A stretch of DNA of 51,068 nucleotides from an uncultured Rikenellaceae bacterium. Its GTDB lineage: Bacteria > Bacteroidota > Bacteroidia > Bacteroidales > Rikenellaceae. Location of the stretch: NCBI GenBank assembly GCA_904501625.1, contig CAJGBR010000003.1, forward strand, positions 1-51,068, in the 5' to 3' direction. A program made the translations under genes and the position numbers. The notes under the pieces were generated by a model that saw only the letters and a list, made by a program, of their open reading frames with translations, did not search any database and was not told where the DNA came from. Shown here in pieces: positions 1 through 8,134 of the stretch; position 1 is the stretch's first letter; each line of letters opens with the position of its first letter.

Positions 1-9
1 CATATAAAA

Positions 10-40
10 TTTGTGAAAATAAAAACAATTATTACCTTTG
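10..40 (+). promoter_or_regulatory. Bacteroidota-type promoter of the B12 operon
   Basis: TTTG at 10-13, a 19-base spacer and TACCTTTG at 33-40 match the Bacteroidota -33/-7 pattern TTTG-N19-21-TANNTTTG. A start near position 46 would put the whole riboswitch in the leader RNA. Confidence 0.75.
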
Positions 41-54
41 CGTCACATAAGGAG

Positions 55-230
55 CCTTTACGAACCGTGCGTTACGAAAGGTGAAAAGGGAATTCGGTGC
101 AAATCCGAAACAATACCAGTTGCTGTAAATCCCACTCCATCAGGAGTTTGTTTATCGCACTCTTTGCCACTGATTAATTATCGGGAAGGCGCGATAATAG
201 GGATAAGTCAGAAGACCTGCCTTAATGTTT
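55..230 (+). ncRNA. Cobalamin (vitamin B12) riboswitch
   Basis: Conserved aptamer blocks appear in the right order. These are AAGGGAATTCGGTGCAAATC at about 86-105, then TGCTGTAAATCCC, then the B12-box region GCCACTG ... GGGAAGGC, then AAGTCAGAAGACCTGCC at about 206-222. A 7-base arm (ATTATCG 177-183 with CGATAAT 192-198) encloses the GGAAGGCG loop. Such riboswitches bind adenosyl- or hydroxocobalamin and usually repress B12 uptake genes when B12 is plentiful. Every recognisable gene of the downstream operon is a B12 surface binding or transport gene, which agrees. The end points are approximate. Confidence 0.92.
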
Positions 231-455
231 TAATGGATTTCTACCTGCTGGGATACTGGTTGATATCACGCTTTTTTTTAATTGCGTACTTTATTGGCAA
301 GTAATGTAACAAGTGTATTATTGCATCTTGTTTTCTTGTGTATACACCGTTCTGCGTGTGGAATAGTATGACTATACGCTAATGTTGTATCCATACGGCT
401 GATAGTATCGCAATTAAAGTCTTATTTGTTAATTGTGATATAACCAGGTGTGAGT

Positions 456-983
456 ATGGATACTATCCAAACTAATTGCCACAAGCAGGAGAATCGTATT
501 CTCAAAAGCAACTTGTGGAAGTTTTTTAAGGCACTGCGTGCACAAGCAAACCCAATCTACTGTTTGCTTGTGGCATCTCCTATTTCGTATGTTTGGATTA
601 CCATCATCGACAAGTCGGACTCTACGATTCAAAAGCGTATATCCATCGCTCAATTTGTCAATGCACAAAAAAAGCTACCCTCGAAATATAAATACTATCT
701 GTTGAGTATAAATCTTTTTTCACATACTTCAGAAGAATACAAAGGCATTTATACCTACAATGCAGTCAACCAAAACGAGCTGTCTGTAGATATCATTAAG
801 ACTTTATGGCCAGACATTGTTGCATATCATTGTGCAGAGGCTATAAAACGAACCGAGCGTTTTGAACTGACACCTCAAACCATCAAGCGTTACAAATTCA
901 AAGCTCGCTATTTAGGTGAACTGCATAAGATTATTGAGCAGTGCAATGCCACATTAACGAATGAAAACAATCCTAATTTATAA
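456..983 (+). CDS. Unrecognised cytoplasmic protein, first gene after the riboswitch
   Basis: A 175-residue protein I do not recognise. It has no signal peptide and no lipobox, unlike the four exported proteins that follow it. One hydrophobic stretch (about residues 33-51, PIYCLLVASPISYVWITII) may be buried in the fold or a single membrane segment; the rest is polar and rich in Lys, Tyr and Asn. I chose ATG at 456; an in-frame GTG at 450 is possible. It lies about 225 bases after the aptamer and 17 bases before the next gene, so it should be co-transcribed and B12-regulated. A role in B12 handling is inferred only from position. The long open frame and tight spacing favour a real gene. Confidence 0.6.
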   Translation: MDTIQTNCHKQENRILKSNLWKFFKALRAQANPIYCLLVASPISYVWITIIDKSDSTIQKRISIAQFVNAQKKLPSKYKYYLLSINLFSHTSEEYKGIYTYNAVNQNELSVDIIKTLWPDIVAYHCAEAIKRTERFELTPQTIKRYKFKARYLGELHKIIEQCNATLTNENNPNL

Positions 984-1000
984 CTTAAAAACAAAAAACG

Positions 1001-2686
1001 ATGAAAAAAATTTTTATTCTTTTGGCCACAGCCTTGATTAGCGTTTCATTAACAGGTTGCTATGACGACGACGCACTCTGGGATGAAATGGAGAGTGTCA
1101 AAAATCGTGTAACTACACTCGAAGAGGCTGTCAAAAAAACAAATGACGATCTCACTGCACTGCAAACAATCTTAGCTGCACTGCAGAAAAATGTCTATGT
1201 TTCAGAGGTTAGTGAGACAACAAATGGTTATGTAATCAAGTTCACTGATGGCAAATCTGCAACAATCACCAACGGCACCAATGGTATAGACGCTCCTGTC
1301 ATCTCAGTTAGACAAGATGAAGACGGCAAATACTATTGGACTCAAGATGGCGAGTGGCTATTGGTTGATGACGAAAAAGTGCAGGCAAATGGAGAAAACG
1401 GTAAAGATGCAGTTGCACCAAAAGTTCGCATCAACGAAACAAGCAAAGAGTGGGAAATCTCGACAGATGGCGGCGAAACCTGGAATTCAACAGGTGTTAC
1501 TGCTGAGGGCAAAAACACCGAAAGTAATTCACTGTTCAAGTCTGTTGATACATCAAACGATGAGTATGTAGTGTTTACTCTCGCTGATGACACAGAATTC
1601 AAACTCGTTCGCTATGATGAATCTATGCCGTTATTTACGATAATAGATGCTCCGGAAGTTGCGATGGTTGAGTATGGCAAGAGTGTTAAATTTGCAGTAA
1701 ATGCGAATAATATCGAAGACTACACAATTTATGCACCCGAAGGCTGGAAAGTGGCTTATGCCGAGGATAGTCTTTCTGTGACTGCTCCAGCAAAAGATTT
1801 GTGCCATTTTAATAAAGAGGGTTCCATTGCCATTATGGTTGTATCTAAAGCTGGCAAGAGTGATATCACAAAACTCAATGTTATGGCTGGTGAATGGGTC
1901 GATGAAGATGATATTCGCATATTGACATTCGAGGATAGTGATGCTAAATTTAGTGCGTATGAGTTGTACGGCGGAGCCTCAATCAACAAATGGAGCGATT
2001 TGGTCGACGACTCGCAGTATGGTGGCTCGCTGACATATACCGATTACTCGTCAGATACCTATTGGTGGTATGATGAGGGTAATACCGAGCTTTTCCACTC
2101 ATTTACTACTCCATATTGGGGCGGTGGACACGTGATTTCAAACTATGTAATTGAAGATTATGAGACACTCCCTGATGGTCACTACGGCTGGTATGAATTG
2201 CAAATGTCTAATCCCATTGGTGGACACAACGGTTCAAAGAACTTCGCAGTCCACAATGGCTACTCAGACTTCTACAATTCTCAGCTGTATGATGCGTCAC
2301 TTCAGGGTTTTGAGTTTGCCGATGGCAAAGAACGTATCGTAGAGTGTATGTATGTTACAAATACAAATTATGTTCTCAACTCGCTCACTTTTGGTGATGG
2401 ATTCAATTCTGCGGCCACAGAAAATACCTACGTTAAAATCGTAGCCTATGGTTATAATGCAAATGATGAGTTGGTTGGTACGTCAGAATTTACTCTGTGT
2501 AATGGCAGAAATCTCGTTACTACTTGGGAAAAATGGGATCTGTCATCGCTTGGAAAGGTCGCGAAAATAACATTTAACTTCTCAGCATCAGATGATCAGA
2601 TCGGTAGCTATGGAATGAATTGTCCGGCATATTTCGCATACGACGATGTGACAGTTAAATTTGATACTAAACGAGTATTCAAATAG
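1001..2686 (+). CDS. Surface lipoprotein with DUF4988 and DUF4465 regions, BtuH-like candidate
   Basis: A 561-residue lipoprotein. Residues 1-19 are a type II signal ending in LTG-C20. The acidic run after the Cys (CYDDD) resembles the export signal that sends Bacteroidota lipoproteins to the cell surface. Residues 25-65 look like a short coiled coil, followed by a DUF4988-like segment with the collagen-like NGTNGIDAP and NGENGKD turns. Residues 300-556 match DUF4465, starting at ILTFED and rich in Trp, Tyr and Gly (YWGGGHVISNY, AYFAYDDVTV). Gut Bacteroidota B12 loci carry a B12-binding lipoprotein family named BtuH; the position and architecture here suggest that role. The BtuH call is inference from context and not a proven match. 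Confidence 0.75.
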   Translation: MKKIFILLATALISVSLTGCYDDDALWDEMESVKNRVTTLEEAVKKTNDDLTALQTILAALQKNVYVSEVSETTNGYVIKFTDGKSATITNGTNGIDAPVISVRQDEDGKYYWTQDGEWLLVDDEKVQANGENGKDAVAPKVRINETSKEWEISTDGGETWNSTGVTAEGKNTESNSLFKSVDTSNDEYVVFTLADDTEFKLVRYDESMPLFTIIDAPEVAMVEYGKSVKFAVNANNIEDYTIYAPEGWKVAYAEDSLSVTAPAKDLCHFNKEGSIAIMVVSKAGKSDITKLNVMAGEWVDEDDIRILTFEDSDAKFSAYELYGGASINKWSDLVDDSQYGGSLTYTDYSSDTYWWYDEGNTELFHSFTTPYWGGGHVISNYVIEDYETLPDGHYGWYELQMSNPIGGHNGSKNFAVHNGYSDFYNSQLYDASLQGFEFADGKERIVECMYVTNTNYVLNSLTFGDGFNSAATENTYVKIVAYGYNANDELVGTSEFTLCNGRNLVTTWEKWDLSSLGKVAKITFNFSASDDQIGSYGMNCPAYFAYDDVTVKFDTKRVFK

Positions 2687-2692
2687 CAGACA

Positions 2693-4411
2693 ATGAGTAA
2701 ATTTTTAAGGTTAATTTTTATTTTGAGCCTTGTTGTGGTATCTTCGTCTTGCGATATAGACGAGGATATCACGACTACTTTGCCACCAAAAATTATTCTT
2801 GACAACGAGACAGGAATTTATACCGTAAAGCAAGGACGAGAGATTGTTATTGCTCCAGACTACGAGTTTGCCGAGGGTGCAACATATAGCTGGACAATGA
2901 ATGGTGAAGTCCTCGGCAGCTCTCCCTCATTGAAGTTTATGCAAGAAGAGGTGGGCAAATACTTCGTCACCATTGCTGTAAGCAACGAAGGCGGGGTCAG
3001 TAAAGAGGAGATTCGCGTAGATGTAGTTGAGTTGGAAATCCCGACAGTTTCGATTGTGGGTGAAAAAAAACTTATGGTCGCAGCAGGAACTGAGGTAAAG
3101 TTCAATGCCACCATACGCGAAACATCTCTTGCCACTAAGTTCAGTTGGAGTATTAATGGTAGTAAAGTCAGCGAAGAACTCGCCCATACATTTAAGGCAG
3201 ACATTATTGGTAACCATACTATTATAGCGACTGCTTCCAATGATGACGGCTCACACAGCGATACGGTAAACATCGAGGTGCTTGATGCTAAAGATATGCC
3301 CTTTGTGTGGCAATTTGACCGCACCTCATATCACAGCGTAGTTGGTCGAAAACTACTGATCAAGCCCTCCAAAGTGAGCGAAGACAGCCAAGTGCAGTAT
3401 TATTGGCAGATCGCTGGAAATGATGCAACGAGCAGTGATAAGCAATTCGTATTTACGACACACAAGGCAGGTGTGTACCCAATATTAGCTACAGCAACGA
3501 CCCTCAAAGGCGAAAACCGAATAACCATTTCTCACTCATTCACTGTTACAATATACGAGGAGGATAAATTTTACCGTGCAAAAAGCAGCCTGTCAAAAGC
3601 AGATTGGAACAAGGTTTATGAATATACTCCTGCTCCTGGACAGTTTATCAATGAACTGAAAACAGGCGGTTTTGACGGGTCGCAGACAACAATGAAGGCT
3701 GCTATTGCCTATGCCGAAGGTCGCCTGAATAGTGCTAATTGGGTATCGTTAGGTGGATTTGGCGGATATGTGGTAGTCGGTTTTGACCACAGCATTGACA
3801 ATTCTGGTAGTTATGATTTGGGTGTTATCGGCAATGCCTTTGATGACTCGTCAGAACCCGGCGTAGTCTGGGTTATGCAAGATGAAAATGGTAATGGCTT
3901 ACCTGATGATACGTGGTATGAGTTGGCTGGCTCGGAGAGTGACAAGTCTGAAACAATACGAAATTATGCCGTAACCTATTATCGTCCTAGCAGCACAGGT
4001 ATGCCGGTGCAATGGACTGACAATATGGGCAATAACGGTGAAATTGATTATCTGTCACAATTCCACACACAAGATTATTACTACCCGCTGTGGATTGAGA
4101 AGGATAGCTACACACTTGTCGGAACTCGTCTGGAGGCTCGCAACTATGACAAATCTGGTAATGGGTCCTATTGGGTGCAACCGAGCTACGATTGGGGATA
4201 TGCCGATAATTTCAGTTCTTCAGACTTCAAGAGTTCGAATAAAGCCAATCTCTTCAAAATCTCGAATGCGGTCGATTTTGAAGGCAAGAAAGTAGAACTG
4301 TCGCATATTGATTTTGTCAAGATTCAGAGTGCAGTTAATTCAAAGAGCGGCTGGTTAGGCGAACTCTCAACCGAAGTATGCGGATTTTATGATTGCAGTT
4401 TGAAAAAGTAG
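2693..4411 (+). CDS. PKD-type surface lipoprotein of the B12 operon
   Basis: A 572-residue lipoprotein with signal residues 1-19 and Cys20, followed by acidic residues (DIDED) typical of surface export. Residues 30-285 hold three immunoglobulin/PKD-like repeats, each with the pattern ATYSWTMNG ... FVTIAVSN and HTIIATASNDDG. The C-terminal half (about 300-572) is a separate domain with GGFGGYVVVGFDHSI, VIGNAF and WVMQDENGNGLPDDTWYELAG, as in Bacteroidota 'cell surface protein' entries at B12 loci. It starts 6 bases after the upstream gene and ends 7 bases before BtuG. The PKD repeats probably hold the C-terminal domain away from the membrane. The biochemical role is unknown; help with B12 capture is inferred from the operon. 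Confidence 0.75.
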   Translation: MSKFLRLIFILSLVVVSSSCDIDEDITTTLPPKIILDNETGIYTVKQGREIVIAPDYEFAEGATYSWTMNGEVLGSSPSLKFMQEEVGKYFVTIAVSNEGGVSKEEIRVDVVELEIPTVSIVGEKKLMVAAGTEVKFNATIRETSLATKFSWSINGSKVSEELAHTFKADIIGNHTIIATASNDDGSHSDTVNIEVLDAKDMPFVWQFDRTSYHSVVGRKLLIKPSKVSEDSQVQYYWQIAGNDATSSDKQFVFTTHKAGVYPILATATTLKGENRITISHSFTVTIYEEDKFYRAKSSLSKADWNKVYEYTPAPGQFINELKTGGFDGSQTTMKAAIAYAEGRLNSANWVSLGGFGGYVVVGFDHSIDNSGSYDLGVIGNAFDDSSEPGVVWVMQDENGNGLPDDTWYELAGSESDKSETIRNYAVTYYRPSSTGMPVQWTDNMGNNGEIDYLSQFHTQDYYYPLWIEKDSYTLVGTRLEARNYDKSGNGSYWVQPSYDWGYADNFSSSDFKSSNKANLFKISNAVDFEGKKVELSHIDFVKIQSAVNSKSGWLGELSTEVCGFYDCSLKK

Positions 4412-4418
4412 ATTAACT

Positions 4419-5486
4419 ATGACAAGGTTTATAAGGTTAATTGTTGGGGTTATACTCTTGCTTCATACTTCGTGTATGAAGTGGGAGTATGGCACTGAGG
4501 AGAAATTTGACACTTCAATATCAGGCGGTGGACTATTCATTTGTAACGAGGGTAATTTTCAATACGGAAATGCGACACTTTCATACTACGATCCGTCAAC
4601 CAAGTCGGTGCAGAACGAAGTGTTCTATCGTGCCAATGCAATGAAATTGGGCGATGTCGCACAATCTATGGTAATCAGGAATGGCATAGGTTGGGTAGTA
4701 GTTAATAACTCGCACGTAGTTTTTGCTATTGATATCAATACATTCAAAGAGGTGGGGAGAATTACGAACCTCACCTCGCCCCGATACATACATTTTCTAT
4801 CTGACGAAAAGGCATATATTACTCAGATTTGGGATAATCGTATTTTTATCGTTAATCCTAAGCGATTTGAGATTACGGGCTATATCACCGTGCCTAATAT
4901 GACGATGGAGTCAGGCTCGACCGAACAGATGGTACAATATGGCAAGTATCTCTATGTGAACTGCTGGTCATATCAAAACCGAATTCTCAAAATAGACACC
5001 GAAACAGACAAGGTTGTTGATGAACTCGTGGTCGGAATACAACCGACATCACTTGTGATGGATTGCAATAATAAGTTGTGGACTGTGACTGACGGAGGTT
5101 ATGAGGGATCGCCCTACGGATACGAAGCGCCTTCGCTCTATCGTATTGATGCCGAAACTTTTACCATTGAAAAACAATTCAAATTTAAGTTTGGCGATGC
5201 ACCGTCAGAAGTTCAACTTAATGGCACAAAAGATAAAATCTACTGGATTAATAATGATATCTGGGAGATGGAGGTCACTGCCGAGCGTGTCCCTGTACGT
5301 CCATTTCTGCCATATAGTGGCACGATATACTATGGTTTGACGATATGCCCTCGCACCGGTGATGTCTATATTGCCGATGCCATAGATTATGTGCAACAGG
5401 GAATGGTCTATCGCTACTCATCAGATGGCGTATTGATTGATAGTTTTTATGTGGGCATTATCCCAGGAGCCTTTTGCTGGAAATAA
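4419..5486 (+). CDS. btuG: BtuG, surface B12-binding lipoprotein (DUF5074 beta-propeller)
   Basis: A 355-residue lipoprotein with signal residues 1-18 and Cys19 (LLLHTSC). The mature part opens with SGGGLFICNEGNFQYGNATLSYYD, a typical start of the DUF5074/BtuG beta-propeller, and continues with blade-like repeats (DINTFKEVGRI, VNPKRFEITGYI, IDTETDKVVDEL, DAETFTIEKQF). In Bacteroides thetaiotaomicron, BtuG is a surface protein that binds cobalamin very tightly and forms a lid on the BtuB transporter. Here it lies 13 bases before btuB and under a B12 riboswitch, which supports the call strongly. It should act on the outer face of the outer membrane. Confidence 0.88.
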   Translation: MTRFIRLIVGVILLLHTSCMKWEYGTEEKFDTSISGGGLFICNEGNFQYGNATLSYYDPSTKSVQNEVFYRANAMKLGDVAQSMVIRNGIGWVVVNNSHVVFAIDINTFKEVGRITNLTSPRYIHFLSDEKAYITQIWDNRIFIVNPKRFEITGYITVPNMTMESGSTEQMVQYGKYLYVNCWSYQNRILKIDTETDKVVDELVVGIQPTSLVMDCNNKLWTVTDGGYEGSPYGYEAPSLYRIDAETFTIEKQFKFKFGDAPSEVQLNGTKDKIYWINNDIWEMEVTAERVPVRPFLPYSGTIYYGLTICPRTGDVYIADAIDYVQQGMVYRYSSDGVLIDSFYVGIIPGAFCWK

Positions 5487-5498
5487 ATCATTTGCACA

Positions 5499-7550
5499 AT
5501 GAAGAAACTTTTATTCATAATATGCTTGATTGGGCCTTGTATCACAATGGCACAAAAAACAAAGCCCACTGAGTGGAAACTCTCCATACCGGAAGTAATA
5601 GTTTATGGACAAAAGCCGATGAAGGAGATTGGTGCACAAATTACGAAATTTGACTCCGCTGCACTCAAAGAGAACATTGCTCTTTCAATGGCAGATGTGC
5701 TGACATTTAATTCGGCAATTTTTGTCAAAAACTATGGTCGTGCCACACTCTCTACAGTAGCCTTTCGTGGCACATCACCTTCACACACTCAAGTGTCGTG
5801 GAACGGAATGAAGATTAATAACCCAATGCTCGGAATGACAGACTTCTCAACTATTCCTGCCTATTTCATTGATGATGCGACTCTGTTACACGGCACCTCA
5901 TCGGTAAATGAAACAGGAGGCGGACTCGGCGGATCGGTTAAGTTATCTACAAAACCGGCACAGTTCAAAGGATTAGGACTGCAATACATTCAGGGTATCG
6001 GTTCGTTCAAAACATTTGACGAATTTCTGAGACTGACCTACGGGAATGACAATTGGCAAACATCAACTCGTGTGGTTTATTCTTTATCTCCGAATGATTA
6101 TAAATACCGCAATCACGACAAAAAGGAGAATGTCTATGATGAGAATATGAATATCATAGACCAATACTACCCGATAGAACGCAATCGGAGCGGCTCATTC
6201 AAAGACTTTCACTTTCTGCAAGAGGTTTATTACAACACAAGGAGGGGTGATCGATTAGGATTTAATGCTTGGTATATAAATTCAAATCGTGAGTTAGCAA
6301 TGTTAACCGTTGACCACGGGAATGAGACAGACTTCGATAACCGTCAGCGTGAGCAGACCTTTCGTTCGGTTCTTTCGTGGGATCATCTGCGCAAGAATTA
6401 TAAGTTGGCTGCAAAAGCTGGATATATACATACTTGGGTAGGATATGACTACAAGCGAGATCTAGGCAATGGCATTATGGCTGAGATGACCCGTTCAAGA
6501 AGTAATATTAATACCTTCTACGGACAAATAGATGTGGAATATTATTTTGACAAAAAATGGCTGTTCACAGCCAACCTAGCACTTCATCAACACGTTGTAG
6601 AGAGTGTAGATAAAAACATTCTGCGCCAAGATGGAAACAAGGCGATTGTTGGCTATCGTAAAGGTAGACCGGAACTTTCAGGTTCGGTATCGGCAAAGTG
6701 GAAACCAATGGACCGTTTAGGCTTGTCTGTAGTCTTTCGCGAAGATATGTTCGGCAGCGATTGGACTCCCATCATTCCTGCATTCTTCATTGACGGTGTT
6801 ATCTCACAGAAAGGTAACATTATGGCCAAAGTTTCTATTTCTCGCAACTTTCGTTTCCCAACGCTCAATGACCTCTACTTCCTACCGGGCGGCAACCCCG
6901 ACCTTAAAAAGGAGAGTGGCTGGACTTACGATGCTGGATTGTCATTTGCTGTCGGTAAGGAGGGTGGTTACTCATTCAATGGCTCGGTAAACTGGTTTGA
7001 ATCGTATGTAAAGGATTGGATTATTTGGTTGCCTACTACTAAAGGATTCTTCTCTCCCGATAACATTAAAGATGTTCACGCTTATGGTGTTGAGTTGAAA
7101 GCCGACTTGAATATTGCTTTGGCAAAGAAGTGGAGACTTGGGCTCAATGGCACATTTTCGTGGACACCTTCAATTAACGAAGGAGAACCACGTACCCCGG
7201 CTGACCAATCGGTAGGTAAGCAATTGCCCTATGTACCAGAGTACTCTTCAACGATTATAGGCCGATTAAGATGGAGTTCGTGGTCGTTCCTTTACAAGTG
7301 GTGCTACTATTCCGAAAGATATACAATGTCTTCAAATGATATATCCCTGACAGGGAAACTTCCCTCTTATTTTATGAGTAACATTACACTCGAGAAAAGT
7401 TTATCATTCAAGTGGGCAGACTTATCATTGAAAGGCTCAATAAACAACCTTTTTAATGAGGAATATCTCTCAGTGTTATCACGACCTATGCCCGGTATCA
7501 ACTTTGAGGTGTTCATTGGCATCACTCCTAAGTGGAGTGAGAAAGAATAA
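5499..7550 (+). CDS. btuB: BtuB, TonB-dependent cobalamin receptor
   Basis: A 683-residue outer-membrane receptor. Signal peptide 1-18 ends in TMA-Q. A possible TonB box (IPEVIVYG, about 29-36) is followed by the plug domain (about 38-155; VAFRGTSPSHTQVSWNGMKI, then GGGLGGSVKLSTKP) and a 22-strand type barrel to the C-terminus. No N-terminal carboxypeptidase-regulatory-like domain is present, unlike SusC proteins, which fits BtuB. Imported cobalamin passes to the periplasm using TonB energy. No inner-membrane BtuCDF genes are seen in this window. It is the last gene of the operon; a hairpin follows at 7562-7608. Confidence 0.88.
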   Translation: MKKLLFIICLIGPCITMAQKTKPTEWKLSIPEVIVYGQKPMKEIGAQITKFDSAALKENIALSMADVLTFNSAIFVKNYGRATLSTVAFRGTSPSHTQVSWNGMKINNPMLGMTDFSTIPAYFIDDATLLHGTSSVNETGGGLGGSVKLSTKPAQFKGLGLQYIQGIGSFKTFDEFLRLTYGNDNWQTSTRVVYSLSPNDYKYRNHDKKENVYDENMNIIDQYYPIERNRSGSFKDFHFLQEVYYNTRRGDRLGFNAWYINSNRELAMLTVDHGNETDFDNRQREQTFRSVLSWDHLRKNYKLAAKAGYIHTWVGYDYKRDLGNGIMAEMTRSRSNINTFYGQIDVEYYFDKKWLFTANLALHQHVVESVDKNILRQDGNKAIVGYRKGRPELSGSVSAKWKPMDRLGLSVVFREDMFGSDWTPIIPAFFIDGVISQKGNIMAKVSISRNFRFPTLNDLYFLPGGNPDLKKESGWTYDAGLSFAVGKEGGYSFNGSVNWFESYVKDWIIWLPTTKGFFSPDNIKDVHAYGVELKADLNIALAKKWRLGLNGTFSWTPSINEGEPRTPADQSVGKQLPYVPEYSSTIIGRLRWSSWSFLYKWCYYSERYTMSSNDISLTGKLPSYFMSNITLEKSLSFKWADLSLKGSINNLFNEEYLSVLSRPMPGINFEVFIGITPKWSEKE

Positions 7551-7561
7551 GTAACTATGCG

Positions 7562-7617
7562 AGGGCTGTGTATAGTTTAAGTATATCTCAAAAACACCAT
7601 ACAGCCCTTATTCTCTC
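7562..7617 (+). terminator. Probable terminator of the B12 operon
   Basis: AGGGCTGT (7562-7569) pairs with ACAGCCCT (7601-7608), followed by TTATTCTCTCTTC. The loop is long (31 bases) and the tail only partly T, so this is a moderate call. Confidence 0.5.
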
Positions 7618-7650
7618 TTCGTGTTTAATAGAACAGAGTGCGATAGTTTG

Positions 7651-7827
7651 ATGCTGACTACAAATCCCCAAACAGGTGAGCGATTGACCTTGTCTCAGTT
7701 AGCACAAATCGAAAATCTGTTGCGTAATCAAAGCGAATACCTATCTGCAATAGATGAAGTTGCCCGATTTAGACAACATAACAATAGTGTTGAATGTTAT
7801 AATATAATAAATAGTAAAGAGCGATAG
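7651..7827 (+). CDS. Doubtful small hypothetical ORF
   Basis: Reading from ATG 7651 gives 58 residues (a GTG at 7621 would give 68). The sequence contains LTLSQLAQIENLLRNQSEYLSAIDEVARF, which could form an amphipathic helix. There is no recognisable domain, no signal peptide and no promoter match just upstream. It sits just after the B12 operon hairpin in a region otherwise without genes. It may be a small cytoplasmic protein or chance; I lean towards chance. Confidence 0.25.
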   Translation: MLTTNPQTGERLTLSQLAQIENLLRNQSEYLSAIDEVARFRQHNNSVECYNIINSKER

Positions 7828-7838
7828 TTATTAGAGAA

Positions 7839-7883
7839 ATATTAATCTTATTTATATTAATCTTATTTATATTAATCCTCATA
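7839..7883. repeat. Three tandem copies of a 15-base AT-rich unit
   Basis: The unit ATATTAATCTTATTT is perfect at 7839-7853 and 7854-7868, with a decayed third copy at 7869-7883 (ATATTAATCCTCATA). It lies in the 583-base gene-poor stretch 7551-8134, which otherwise holds the two terminators, a doubtful ORF and AT-rich sequence in which I see nothing else. Confidence 0.85.
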
Positions 7884-8082
7884 ATATTATCACATTCAAT
7901 GCTTTACACAGATTAATAATCTTAAATCTAAAAATAGCTATAATTCAAGTTTCTTAAAATAGCAGTCGCCTTGGGGTGAACGTTTTTTATTGTTTAACTT
8001 TACTAAACACGCCCCTCGTTGTGTAACTCAAATTAATTATTTCAGAACATCATCAATAAGTTAGGTACACTACCTATTATAC

Positions 8083-8117
8083 AAAAAAAAGAGAGTGCCA
8101 CTCAAGACACTCTCTTT
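8083..8117 (-). terminator. Rho-independent terminator of the OmpA/YjbH operon
   Basis: AAAGAGAGTG (8088-8097) pairs perfectly with CACTCTCTTT (8108-8117) around a 10-base loop. Read on the minus strand it is followed by a T run (8083-8090), just after the ompA-like stop at 8135. Confidence 0.88.
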
Positions 8118-8134
8118 CTCATATATGCTCGAAA

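Noticed and set aside
38..304. An 88-codon ORF covering the leader region
   Set aside because: It lies fully over the cobalamin aptamer, and its sequence is explained by conserved RNA blocks.
7900..8010. Possible hairpin near CGCCTTGGGGTGAACG followed by six T
   Set aside because: No convincing inverted repeat precedes the T run.
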